Assembly (NCBI GenBank): GCA_025345505.1 | Contig: JANVCC010009742.1 | Coordinates: 3,335,637-3,399,636 of the forward strand | From: Todiramphus chloris collaris | Lineage: Eukaryota > Chordata > Aves > Coraciiformes > Alcedinidae | DNA: 64,000 nucleotides | Reading direction: 5' to 3' | In this document: positions 42,243-50,063 of the stretch, in pieces | Layout: each line of letters starts with the position of its first letter | How positions within the stretch are numbered: the first letter of the stretch is position 1 | Position numbers and translations under genes: made by a program | Notes under the pieces: generated by a model | What the model was told of the DNA's origin: nothing | The model's database searches: none | What the model saw: the letters and a program-made list of their open reading frames with translations, nothing else

Positions 42243-42708
42243 TGTTGATGCGCCGTTCAAAGTAATAGTAGCCAAACAGAAGAACCACCTCGGCGAGTGT
42301 ATATGGCAAGGACAACACGAGCGTATAAGAATATAGGGGTAGGGTCGGCAGCTGATAGAGAGTAAAATTCGACGCAAAATGCACCAGTGTGCAGTAGAAG
42401 ATTGCCGCGTAAATCCATCTGGCTTTGGCATAAACCAATGATGTAAAAATGTGAAAGCTGGTTGAGGAGACAACGACGAACAAGGTTCCAAGCACTGCAA
42501 ACACCGGACCGGCACCAAGTTCCAAAGTGTGCTCGTAGACCACCGGTGTCTTGAACACACATTCGAGGCCAAAAAACAGGAAATAGGACGGTATGCGGAA
42601 CCTGGTGTCGCGGAACAGGACAACGAGGTAAGCCTTGATCAACTCCTCAATCCCGGCCAAAATAAATGTCGTTGAAATATTCCGGGCCAAATCCAAAGCA
42701 TTGCTCAT
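42226..42708 (-). CDS. PrsW-like membrane protein, paralogue 1
   Basis: A 160-residue protein with about four to five hydrophobic helices. All four motifs of the PrsW intramembrane protease family are visible: EELIK (residues 21-25, EExxK), FFGLE (45-49, FxxxE), HIFTS (86-90, HxxxS) and HFASN (110-114, HxxxN). The first 107 residues are nearly identical to the paralogue at 43364-43843; the last 50 are unrelated. It sits between the precursor and the HlyD gene. Either processing of the peptide or self-immunity (CPBP/PrsW-like proteins do both in bacteriocin loci) is possible. Confidence 0.72.
   Translation of the reverse strand: MSNALDLARNISTTFILAGIEELIKAYLVVLFRDTRFRIPSYFLFFGLECVFKTPVVYEHTLELGAGPVFAVLGTLFVVVSSTSFHIFTSLVYAKARWIYAAIFYCTLVHFASNFTLYQLPTLPLYSYTLVLSLPYTLAEVVLLFGYYYFERRINSAPRE
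42388..42708 (-). repeat. Duplicated 5' part of the PrsW-like genes, copy 1
   Basis: About 320 bp nearly identical to 43523-43843, direct orientation. Identity extends a few bases upstream of both start codons (CTCATGGTTC / GGATTGA) and fades abruptly at codon ~107. Confidence 0.9.
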
Positions 42709-42728
42709 GGTTCAGGATTGAGAGGGGT

Positions 42729-42749
42729 AAGCGCGGCCATGCCGCGCTT
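42729..42749 (-). other. Intercistronic hairpin downstream of the microcin precursor
   Basis: Perfect 8-bp stem AAGCGCGG / CCGCGCTT with a 5-nt loop, 9 bp after the precursor stop and before the PrsW-like gene. There is no T run. Partial termination or mRNA stabilisation would give more precursor than exporter mRNA, as in other bacteriocin operons. Confidence 0.55.
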
Positions 42750-42757
42750 TAAGATAT

Positions 42758-43144
42758 TCAGGCTAGCGGGACCGGTATTGACCTTTGCCGCCACCACCTG
42801 TTTCCGCCTTGGTTGGGGCCATTGCCGTCGCCACTACCGCCGGTATAGTCGCCCATCGCGTTGTAGGCACCAAAATCTGGCGTACCGCCGCCTTTGAACG
42901 CACTTTTGATGGCCTGGCCAATATAACTCAAGAGATTATCCTTCGGATTATTGGACGGCAGTCTCGATGCCTCATAGGTATGGTCCATGATGGAGCCGCC
43001 ATCGGCCCCCTTGCCAATGCCTTTACCCGTAGCACTTGAGCTTTTGCTGTTACTGGATGTTTGGCCTTTGGAATAACCGGTGTCGCGATCCAAAGCGCCT
43101 CCACCAACGACGAACGATATTTCATGCTCGGTTAGTTCACGCAT
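42758..43144 (-). CDS. Double-glycine-leader precursor peptide (microcin/bacteriocin candidate)
   Basis: A 128-residue precursor. It begins MRELTEHEISFVVGG, a textbook double-glycine leader (compare colicin V MRTLTLNELDSVSGG) with the conserved E, hydrophobic positions and GG at residues 14-15. Cleavage would release a ~113-residue Gly/Ser/Asn-rich core without cysteines and with a Trp/Arg end (NRWWRQRSIPVPLA). GGAG precedes the ATG at 43144, which is preferred to the ATG 4 codons upstream. It is followed by its likely exporter. The activity and target are unknown. Confidence 0.8.
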   Translation of the reverse strand: MRELTEHEISFVVGGGALDRDTGYSKGQTSSNSKSSSATGKGIGKGADGGSIMDHTYEASRLPSNNPKDNLLSYIGQAIKSAFKGGGTPDFGAYNAMGDYTGGSGDGNGPNQGGNRWWRQRSIPVPLA

Positions 43145-43363
43145 CAAAATCTCCATATTTAAATAATAAAATCAATATGTTGAAATATGAAATCTACTCG
43201 ATGGATTTATTGTGTTCATAAAATGCAGTGCCGTGAAAACACTGTTTGGCTGCTCATTCATGGAATGCCCGCAAGGCCTCTATCCGGGTATTATTGATTG
43301 GACGGATGATACTTCCATGAAACCCTGACGCCAATCCGTAGCTATACTTACAGCCGCCCGCGC

Positions 43364-43843
43364 TCAATCGCAGCGCGCAACGTTCATCCATCGTTCGAAA
43401 TAAAAGTAGGCAAAGAGAATGATTATCGCGACTGATGTATATGGCCACCAGATGAACGCGTAGATTTTGAGGGGAATAGCGGGCAAATAATCCATCGTCG
43501 TGTTGACGGTGGAATGAATGACTGTGCAGTAGAAAATTGCCGCATAAATCCATCTGGCTTTGGCATAAACCAATGATGTAAAAATGTGAAAGCTGGTTGA
43601 GGAGACAACGACGGACAAGGTTCCAAGCACAGCAAATACCGGACCGGCACCAAGTTCCAACATGTAATCATAAATCACCGGCGTCTTGAAAGCGCACTCC
43701 AGACCAAAAAACAGGAAATAGGACGGTATGCGGAACCTGGTGTCGCGAAAAAGGACAACGAGGTAAGCCTTGATCAACTCCTCAATCCCGGCCAAAATAA
43801 ATGTCGTTGAAATATTCCGGGCCAAATCCAAAGCAGTGCTCAT
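43364..43843 (-). CDS. PrsW-like membrane protein, paralogue 2
   Basis: A 159-residue protein, near identical to the paralogue at 42226-42708 over its first ~107 residues and different after that. The four PrsW-type motifs are again intact: EELIK, FFGLE, HIFTS and HSTVN (residues 110-114). The C-terminal helix (YTSVAIIILFAYFYFERWM) differs. It lies upstream of the precursor on the same strand. The duplication looks recent. Confidence 0.72.
   Translation of the reverse strand: MSTALDLARNISTTFILAGIEELIKAYLVVLFRDTRFRIPSYFLFFGLECAFKTPVIYDYMLELGAGPVFAVLGTLSVVVSSTSFHIFTSLVYAKARWIYAAIFYCTVIHSTVNTTMDYLPAIPLKIYAFIWWPYTSVAIIILFAYFYFERWMNVARCD
43523..43843 (-). repeat. Duplicated 5' part of the PrsW-like genes, copy 2
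   Basis: Partner of 42388-42708, offset 1135 bp. The few differences cluster around codons 50-65 and 70-80. Confidence 0.9.
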
Positions 43844-43875
43844 GGTTCGGGATTGAAGGTGGCACGTGCGTGCGG

Positions 43876-44259
43876 TTATTTGTGGTTTTCGTCAGTCAAT
43901 TCTTTTGGTCTGGCCGTTAGCTGCGCGATGAAAAAACAGGCGAAAACTCCGGAAAACACGAGTGTTGCTGAAATGAAATCTGTATCGTCTCCACAGTACA
44001 GTAGGCTAAACAGAGTTGAGCCTACGATGGATTTCAATATTACTTTATAAGAATTGGTAAAAGTTGAATCTTTTATGCATGAAAACGCAATAATTATTGA
44101 TGGAATTGATAGTAACTTTAGTATCAATAGGACGTGCGGGTGGTTTCTAAACGTCGAGTCCGATATTATGATTGCTGCTAGTGCAAGAAAAACAAGTGTG
44201 TTGCAGCCGCTCTTTTTATATTGAGAAAGCATTGGCATACGCGTTGTCCGTAAGATCAT
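43876..44259 (-). CDS. Small AT-rich multi-helix membrane protein (possible immunity protein)
   Basis: A ~120-127-residue protein with about four hydrophobic helices (NTLVFLALAAIIISDSTF; VLLILKLLSIPSIIIAFSCI; VILKSIVGSTLFSLLYCG; ISATLVFSGVFACFFIAQL) and a polar tail. The base and codon use is clearly more AT-rich than the neighbours, a sign of transfer. It is first on the - strand of the microcin cluster, 32 bp before PrsW-like paralogue 2. Size and position fit an immunity protein, but no family is recognised. Start uncertain (several Met within 10 codons). Confidence 0.55.
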   Translation of the reverse strand: MILRTTRMPMLSQYKKSGCNTLVFLALAAIIISDSTFRNHPHVLLILKLLSIPSIIIAFSCIKDSTFTNSYKVILKSIVGSTLFSLLYCGDDTDFISATLVFSGVFACFFIAQLTARPKELTDENHK

Positions 44260-44577
44260 TTTTGAAATGAGAACGGCTGGTTATCAATAAAATCACCACT
44301 CCCACTCCGCCGTTTTCAACCATATTTGTAAATCCGAGCAAATACCTTGATTGCCTTTCCATCTGTTACACCCGCATAGCCTGACGTACCCCCACGGCAT
44401 GGCCAAAACCTGCGCGGCCAAGGCGATCGCTGAATGAAGGCCTTTCGCTATCATGCTCCGGTGCACCACCAGTGCCAATTGGTAACCATACCTATCGCCG
44501 CAATGGATTTCAGCACCAGCCACAATCTGCTACATCGCATTTGCCGTCTGAGGCCGGATTCGCGTGTGGAGAGAGTG
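44260..44577. other. 318-bp interval without a convincing gene
   Basis: Lies upstream of both the microcin cluster (- strand) and the DUF1349 gene (+ strand), so it should hold divergent promoters. A 76-codon - strand frame (44293-44523) reads like the decayed piece of some coding sequence but cannot be assigned. Confidence 0.45.
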
Positions 44578-45153
44578 ATGACTGATGCGTTCAACTGGCT
44601 CAATGCGCCGCCGTCCCATCACGGCGAAGCCCGTCTGCTCACGCTTGCGACGGCTGAGAACACCGATTTCTGGCAGCACACCTTCTATGGTTTCGAGCGC
44701 GACAACGGCCATGCCTATCTGACGCCGGTCAGCGGTGATTTCAGCGCCCGCGTGACAGTGCGCGGCGATTACCGGGAACTCTATGACCAGGCTGGTCTGA
44801 TGCTGCGGATCGACGCCCGGACCTGGATCAAGACCGGCATCGAATATACCGACGGCCTCATGCATTTCAGCGTTGTCGTGACCAAGCGCGTATCCGATTG
44901 GTCCGTCATTCCCCTGCACAGCGCCCGTGTCGACGACGCGGTGCACATCCGGCTGACCCGCCATGATGATGCGGTGCGGGTCCAGTATGCCATCAATGAT
45001 GCGCCGTGGCAGCTGGCGCGGCTCGCGCCATTTCCCAAAGACGATGCGTCGGTCGGTATCATGGCCTGTTCGCCGCAGCGCGGCGGCTTTGCGGCGGAAT
45101 TCCGCGATCTCGAGGTCGGTCCGGCAATCCCGCGTGACCTGCATGCGGACTAG
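44578..45153 (+). CDS. DUF1349 family protein
   Basis: A 191-residue beta-sandwich protein of the DUF1349 (concanavalin-like) family: FYGFERDNGHAYLTPVSGDFSARVTVRGDY, YDQAGLMLRIDARTWIKTGIEYTDG, then SVVVTKRVSDWSV and GIMACSPQRGGFAAEF. Probably carbohydrate-related, but not proven. The ATG at 44578 has GAGAG upstream and matches the family start. Confidence 0.9.
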   Translation: MTDAFNWLNAPPSHHGEARLLTLATAENTDFWQHTFYGFERDNGHAYLTPVSGDFSARVTVRGDYRELYDQAGLMLRIDARTWIKTGIEYTDGLMHFSVVVTKRVSDWSVIPLHSARVDDAVHIRLTRHDDAVRVQYAINDAPWQLARLAPFPKDDASVGIMACSPQRGGFAAEFRDLEVGPAIPRDLHAD

Positions 45154-45174
45154 GCCGCGGCGAGGGGCGGCTTG

Positions 45175-45930
45175 CTAATCGGCAAACAGCTCCGGCCGTT
45201 TGGTCTGCAGCTGCAGCAGCATTTTGCCCATCTTCGAAATATGCTCTTCCATCGCCGCCGCCGCGCGCTCGACGCTGTTGTCGGCAATGGCATCAACAAT
45301 AGCCTGGTGCTCTTTCAGCGTTTCGACCATGCGCGTTTCGTAGTGCAGGAGCAGCCGCCGCACGCGGTCGATCTGGCTGCGCTCCTTGGCGGCAATTTCG
45401 CGCAATCCAACCAAACCCGCCGCATCGCAGATCATGTCGTGCAATTCCTCGTCGAGCGCGTAAAACCCTTCGAAATCCCTGGAGTCCGCTGCCTTGCGCT
45501 GCCGGTCGAGATTATCGCGCAGGCGCTGCACGATCTCAGCCGAGCTGCGTTCTGCCGCCCGCCGGATGGCCGCCGTTTCCAGGGCAATGCGCACGAATTG
45601 GGCTGTCTCGATCTTGTCGAGGCGCAGCCGGGCAACGAAAGTGCCGGTTTGCGGGTAAATCTCCACCAGGCCTTCGTCGGCGAGGCGGTTGATGGCATCG
45701 CTGACCGGCGTGCGTGATACGCCGAGCTGCAGCGCCACCAGTTCCTTGCGGATGGCTTCGCCGGGCGCCAGCTGCGATGAAATGATGGCCTGACGCAGGA
45801 TGGAATAGACCTGGTCCTTGCGTGTGACCGCAATGACCTTCTGTTCCCTGAAACTCTTGCTGCCTGACCCCAATTGCACGTCCAAAGCTCCCCGGTAGGC
45901 CCTGTTGCATGGCAGGAGGCTGAATTCCAT
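45175..45930 (-). CDS. GntR family transcriptional regulator (FCD subfamily)
   Basis: A ~251-residue repressor-type protein. The N-terminal winged helix reads VYSILRQAIISSQLAPGEAIRKELVALQLGVSRTPVSDAINRLADEGLVE. The C-terminal FCD ligand domain has the metal-binding pattern (DEELHDMIC, EHQAIVDAI, ANDxER-type AAMEEHISKM). It is divergent from the sugar ABC operon at 46016, with a palindrome between them, so it probably controls that operon. Start uncertain: ATG at 45930 or a start nearer the winged helix. Confidence 0.88.
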   Translation of the reverse strand: MEFSLLPCNRAYRGALDVQLGSGSKSFREQKVIAVTRKDQVYSILRQAIISSQLAPGEAIRKELVALQLGVSRTPVSDAINRLADEGLVEIYPQTGTFVARLRLDKIETAQFVRIALETAAIRRAAERSSAEIVQRLRDNLDRQRKAADSRDFEGFYALDEELHDMICDAAGLVGLREIAAKERSQIDRVRRLLLHYETRMVETLKEHQAIVDAIADNSVERAAAAMEEHISKMGKMLLQLQTKRPELFAD

Positions 45931-45969
45931 TTCTCCGAATGAAGCATTTGACTCCTGCACAATAACATC

Positions 45970-45979
45970 TAACATGTTA
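45970..45979. promoter_or_regulatory. GntR operator candidate
   Basis: Perfect palindrome TAACATGTTA in the intergenic region between the divergent GntR gene and the ABC operon, about 35 bp before the TTG start of the ATPase gene. Position and symmetry fit a GntR-type operator. Confidence 0.55.
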
Positions 45980-46015
45980 CATATTAACTTGAAAGAATGT
46001 TTTGGGAGGAACATT

Positions 46016-47572
46016 TTGGATAGTCAGCTGCCGATCGTCTCGATGCGCGGCATCAGCAAGTCATTCGCTCATATTGTTGCCCTGCGAAGTATCGATCTCG
46101 ACATCTATCCGGGCGAGATTCATGCCATCATGGGGGAGAACGGTGCGGGCAAGTCGACGCTGGTGAAAATCCTCAGCGGCGTGCATCGTCGCAGCGGCGG
46201 TGACATGCTTGTCCGGGGGCGGGCGGTCGACTTCGCCTCGCCGCGGGAAGCCGAGCATAACGGCATCGCCATCATCCACCAGGAACTCAACCTCATTCCA
46301 AGCCTCAGCGTGTCCGAGAATATTTTTCTCGGGCGCGAGCCGCTGATCGGGGGCCTGTTCATTGATCGCAGGAGCATCGAGACGAAGAGCGCAGAGCTGC
46401 TCGACCGCTTCGGCATCGATATTGATCCGCGTGCCGATGTGGAGAATTTGCGCGTCGGCGAGCAGCAGCTTGTCGAGATTGCCCGCGCATTGTCCCTGAA
46501 TGCCGACGTGCTGGTTCTGGACGAGCCGACCTCGGCGCTGTCGGAGGCCGAAGCCCAGAGACTGGCCAGTTTTGTGCGGGAACTGGCCCGTAACGGCGTT
46601 GCCATCATCTACATTTCCCATCGGATGAATGAAATATTCTCGCTTGCCGACAAGATCACCGTGTTGCGCGACGGCAGCTTCATCGCCACGCGCCGGGCCC
46701 AGGATGTGAGCGAGCGCGATCTCATCCGCATGATGGTTGGGCGCGATCTGGCAGCACCGGAACCCAAGGCGGATAGATCGGGCAGGCCGATTGTACTTGA
46801 AGCGCGCAATCTCGCCCTACGCCGCCCGAATTCGCGCGGCAGCATGCACAATGTCGTCGAGGATGTGAGCTTCGATCTCCACGCCGGCGAAATTCTCGGG
46901 ATCGGCGGGCTGCTCGGTTCCGGGCGCACTGAAGTGCTCGAACTGATTTTTGGCGCGGCGACTGGAGAACGCTCCGGCACGATCACCCGCAACGGCACCA
47001 GCCTTGCCGCCGCGTCCCTGACCCCACGCCGGTCGGTGGCGAAGGGCATTGCCTTCCTCACCGAAGACCGCAAGGGAACGGGTCTTCTCATGAATGCGGA
47101 CATCCGGGCCAATGCCGTTCTGCCGTCCTTGCCGTGGCTCGCGCCGTTCGGCTGGATCAGCCGCCGGCGCGAGGACCCCGTGGCGGGCCGGATCATCAAA
47201 GCGATGCACGTGCGCTGCGATGGCCCGGACCAGAAGATCGATCAGCTGAGCGGCGGCAACCAGCAAAAGATCGTGCTGGGCAAATGGCTGGAAACCCGGC
47301 CCAGCGTCGTCCTCTTGGATGAACCGACCCGGGGGATCGACGTCGGCGCCAAGGATGAAATCTACGAGCTCCTGAAAAAACTCGCTTTGTCCGGCGTGGC
47401 GGTGATCATGGTGAGTTCCGAATTGCCGGAACTTCTTGCGCTCTCCAGCCGCATCCTCGTGATGTGCGAGGGCAGGGCGGCGGGCATTCTTGAGAGCACA
47501 GCGTTTTCCGAAGAACAGGTGATGGAACTGGCGACACCCCTGGGCACGGCTCTGACAAAGGACGCGGCATGA
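46016..47572 (+). CDS. Sugar ABC transporter ATP-binding protein (RbsA/MglA type)
   Basis: A 518-residue protein with two ABC domains in tandem. The first has GENGAGKSTLVKILSG, the RVGEQQLVEIARAL segment and VLVLDEPTSAL. The second has GIGGLLGSGRTEVLELIFG and a full LSGGNQQKIVLGKWL with VVLLDEPTRGIDVG, the usual degenerate/active pair of ribose-type importers. The TTG at 46016 is supported by GGGAGGA 5 bp upstream. Leads an ATPase-permease-binding protein operon opposite the GntR gene. Confidence 0.94.
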   Translation: MDSQLPIVSMRGISKSFAHIVALRSIDLDIYPGEIHAIMGENGAGKSTLVKILSGVHRRSGGDMLVRGRAVDFASPREAEHNGIAIIHQELNLIPSLSVSENIFLGREPLIGGLFIDRRSIETKSAELLDRFGIDIDPRADVENLRVGEQQLVEIARALSLNADVLVLDEPTSALSEAEAQRLASFVRELARNGVAIIYISHRMNEIFSLADKITVLRDGSFIATRRAQDVSERDLIRMMVGRDLAAPEPKADRSGRPIVLEARNLALRRPNSRGSMHNVVEDVSFDLHAGEILGIGGLLGSGRTEVLELIFGAATGERSGTITRNGTSLAAASLTPRRSVAKGIAFLTEDRKGTGLLMNADIRANAVLPSLPWLAPFGWISRRREDPVAGRIIKAMHVRCDGPDQKIDQLSGGNQQKIVLGKWLETRPSVVLLDEPTRGIDVGAKDEIYELLKKLALSGVAVIMVSSELPELLALSSRILVMCEGRAAGILESTAFSEEQVMELATPLGTALTKDAA

Positions 47573-48894
47573 CACGAGCGAGCGAGCAGACAATGCAGTC
47601 ATCCCAAGGCAATCTTAGCCGGATCAAGCGCCTGCTGAATGCAACTAAGCTCTACTGGGGATTGGTGCTGCTCTTTCTGGTCGGCATTTTTTCATCGCCG
47701 ATCTCGTCCAAGGGGCACAATATTTTCCTGTCCTATGGCAATCTGTCCGATGTTTTCCGGCAGATTTCGGTTACCGGCATTACTGCCGTGGGCATGACGC
47801 TGGTGATCCTCATTGCCGGAATTGACCTGTCGGTCGGGTCCGTGCTTGCGCTGGGTTCCGTCGTCTGCGCCATGCTTCTGACCAATGAGGGCTGGTCGGC
47901 GGCCTATACCATCGGCGTTCCCGCCATTTTCGTGCTGGCATTCCTTGTTGTGCTGGGGGCGGGGTTGTTCCTTGCCAAGGTACCTGGCCGCGCCGTTGGC
48001 GAGCCCGAAAATGACCGGACGCACCTGAACCGCATTATCGCCCTTGTGGCTGTGGTCGCCGCGGCCGCTGTCGCCTGGTGGGTCGCCTCCGGCACGGATG
48101 CAAAGGCCGGCGTGCTGCTGGTGCTCGTGGTGGTTCCGGCCGTCGGTTTCATGCTCGGCATGGTCAACGGCCTCGTCATCGTTGGCGGTCGCCTGCAACC
48201 GTTCATTGTGACACTTGCCATGATGGTGGCGGGGCTGGGCATTGCCCGCCTGACGGCGGGGCAGAATACGGCGGTCTGGCCGGTCTATACCGGCAGCAAC
48301 GCGACGGCGAATTTCGAATTCCTGCGCGCGCTCATTTTCGGGCTGATTCCGGTGCCGGGTCTGATTTTCGCCGGCATCATTCTCCTGTTCTGGGTGATCC
48401 TGAAATACACCAAGTTCGGACGGTACATCTATGCCATCGGCGGCAATGAAGAGGCGGCGCGGCTCGCCGGCGTGCCGGTCTGGCGGGTAAAGATCAGCGT
48501 CTATGCCATATCGGGATATCTCGCCGCACTGGCGGGCATTCTCTATGTCGCGCAATACAGGCAGGGAAAGCCCGATGCGGGCATGGGGCTCGAACTCGAC
48601 GCCATTGCTGCCGTGGTGATCGGCGGCACCAGCTTGATGGGCGGGCGCGGCTCGATGATTGGCACCCTTGTCGGCGTCCTCATCTTCGGCTTTCTCAGCA
48701 ATATCCTGCAGCTCAACAATATCGACAGCAACACGCAGCTGGTGCTCAAGGGCATCATCATCATCGTGGCGGTGCTGCTGCAGGAGCGGCGCTCCAGCGG
48801 ATGGCTGTTTTTTCTCTCCCAGCTCATGACAGCCACGCCGTCCAAGAAATCCGTGCCCGGCAAGCCAGAAAACCGGCAAGGGCAGGGTGATTGA
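47569..48894 (+). CDS. Sugar ABC transporter permease (RbsC type, long form)
   Basis: A 441-residue permease with about ten helices. The N-terminal GITAVGMTLVILIAGIDLSVGSVLALGSV and C-terminal GGNEEAARLAGVPVWRVKISVYAISGYLAALAG are characteristic of the ribose/xylose permease family. At 441 residues it is ~110 longer than RbsC because of extra hydrophobic sequence around residues 120-190, as in XylH-like permeases. It overlaps the ATPase stop by 4 bp (ATGA). Confidence 0.92.
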   Translation: MTRASEQTMQSSQGNLSRIKRLLNATKLYWGLVLLFLVGIFSSPISSKGHNIFLSYGNLSDVFRQISVTGITAVGMTLVILIAGIDLSVGSVLALGSVVCAMLLTNEGWSAAYTIGVPAIFVLAFLVVLGAGLFLAKVPGRAVGEPENDRTHLNRIIALVAVVAAAAVAWWVASGTDAKAGVLLVLVVVPAVGFMLGMVNGLVIVGGRLQPFIVTLAMMVAGLGIARLTAGQNTAVWPVYTGSNATANFEFLRALIFGLIPVPGLIFAGIILLFWVILKYTKFGRYIYAIGGNEEAARLAGVPVWRVKISVYAISGYLAALAGILYVAQYRQGKPDAGMGLELDAIAAVVIGGTSLMGGRGSMIGTLVGVLIFGFLSNILQLNNIDSNTQLVLKGIIIIVAVLLQERRSSGWLFFLSQLMTATPSKKSVPGKPENRQGQGD

Positions 48895-48925
48895 ACCAAC
48901 AACAAGGACTATCAGGGAGGATAGC

Positions 48926-49891
48926 ATGAGACTGACACGCAGACATTTTGCCAGACTGGCAATGGCAACCGCCTTCATCGCGCCGCTGGCGCTCCACATG
49001 CCGGGCGCATGGGCCAAGGACAAGTATGTCATCGGCTTCAGCCAGACCACGACCGTTGAACCCTGGCGTGTCCAGTTCAACAAGGATCTGGTTGCCGAAG
49101 CCAAGAACCATCCGAATGTTGAGCTGCTTGTCGCCGATGGCCAGGACAAGACGGAAAAGCAGGTGGCGGACGTTGAAAACTTCATCCGGCAGGAGGTGGA
49201 CGCAATCCTGATTTCACCCAAGGAATCGGCAGGCCTGACCGGTGTCGTGGAGAAAGCGATGGATGCCGGCATTCCGGTGATCGTGCTTGACCGCAACGTC
49301 GATACCGACAAGTTCACCCAGTGGATCGGCGGCGACAATGTGGTGATCGGCGAAGCGGCGGGACAACATGCCGTGGAACTCCTCGGCGGCAAGGGCAAGG
49401 CCAAGGGCACCGTCGTTGAAATCTGGGGTGGCCTCGGCACGCAGGCGAGCCATGACCGCAGCAACGGTTTCCACAAATACACCGACGCGGAGAATGGCAT
49501 CACCTATCTCCTGGACAAGCAGTCCGGCGACTGGAAGCAGGATCAGGCCTACAACATCATGGCAACCGCTCTGCGCAACCATGAGGACATCAAGCTGGTC
49601 TACGGCCACAATGATCCGATGGCCTATGGTGCCTATCTCGCCGCCAAGGATGCGGGGCGCGAGAAGGACATCCTGTTCCTTGGTGTCGACGGACTGCCGA
49701 ATGAAGGCGTCCAGTGGGTCAACAAGGGCGAGCTCGCCGCAACGTTCCTCTACCCGACACCCGGAGCGGAGGGATTGCGCCAGGCGCTGAAAGTTCTGGC
49801 GGGCGAAAAGGTGGAAAAGAAGATCGTTCTTGGCACTGAAACCATCACCAAGGCGAATGCGCCGGAGATTCTCAAAAAGAACGGTCTTTGA
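48926..49891 (+). CDS. Sugar ABC transporter periplasmic binding protein (RbsB type)
   Basis: A 321-residue type 1 periplasmic binding protein with a twin-arginine-like signal (RLTRRHFARLAMATAFIAPLAL) ending MPGAWAKDKY. The mature domain shows VIGFSQTTTVEPWRVQF, VDAILISPKESAGLTGVV, GIPVIVLDRNVDTD and KLVYGHNDPMAYGAYLAA. The ligand is probably a pentose/hexose or polyol, but cannot be specified. It follows AGGGAGG, 31 bp after the permease. A hairpin follows. Confidence 0.92.
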   Translation: MRLTRRHFARLAMATAFIAPLALHMPGAWAKDKYVIGFSQTTTVEPWRVQFNKDLVAEAKNHPNVELLVADGQDKTEKQVADVENFIRQEVDAILISPKESAGLTGVVEKAMDAGIPVIVLDRNVDTDKFTQWIGGDNVVIGEAAGQHAVELLGGKGKAKGTVVEIWGGLGTQASHDRSNGFHKYTDAENGITYLLDKQSGDWKQDQAYNIMATALRNHEDIKLVYGHNDPMAYGAYLAAKDAGREKDILFLGVDGLPNEGVQWVNKGELAATFLYPTPGAEGLRQALKVLAGEKVEKKIVLGTETITKANAPEILKKNGL

Positions 49892-49909
49892 CCACTGAGA
49901 GCAAAGAAG

Positions 49910-49950
49910 TGGAGTAACCGCTTTAGAAAGAGCAGTTACTCCATTGTTAT
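49910..49950 (+). terminator. Terminator-like hairpin after the sugar ABC operon
   Basis: Inverted repeat TGGAGTAAC / GTTACTCCA with a 16-nt loop followed by TTGTTATTT, about 20 bp after the last gene. Confidence 0.6.
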
Positions 49951-50034
49951 TTCGTCGATATTTCATTCTTCAAGTTTTGATGCATGGCTGTTGCACAGGG
50001 TGCGCAACCCAGCGGCATCGCGTAATGATTTGAC

Positions 50035-50054
50035 ATGCAACTAAAAGGTTGCAT
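50035..50054. promoter_or_regulatory. ArsR operator candidate
   Basis: Perfect inverted repeat ATGCAAC - 6 nt - GTTGCAT, ending 9 bp before the ArsR start codon. It also has a TTGACA-like element next to it. Autoregulation by the downstream ArsR repressor is expected. Confidence 0.65.
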
Positions 50055-50063
50055 AATGTAGAT

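Noticed and set aside
44293-44523. 76-codon - strand frame (AGAEIHCGDRYGYQLALVV...)
   Set aside because: Looked at as a possible mobile-element or transposase remnant, but no DDE or other motif can be identified.
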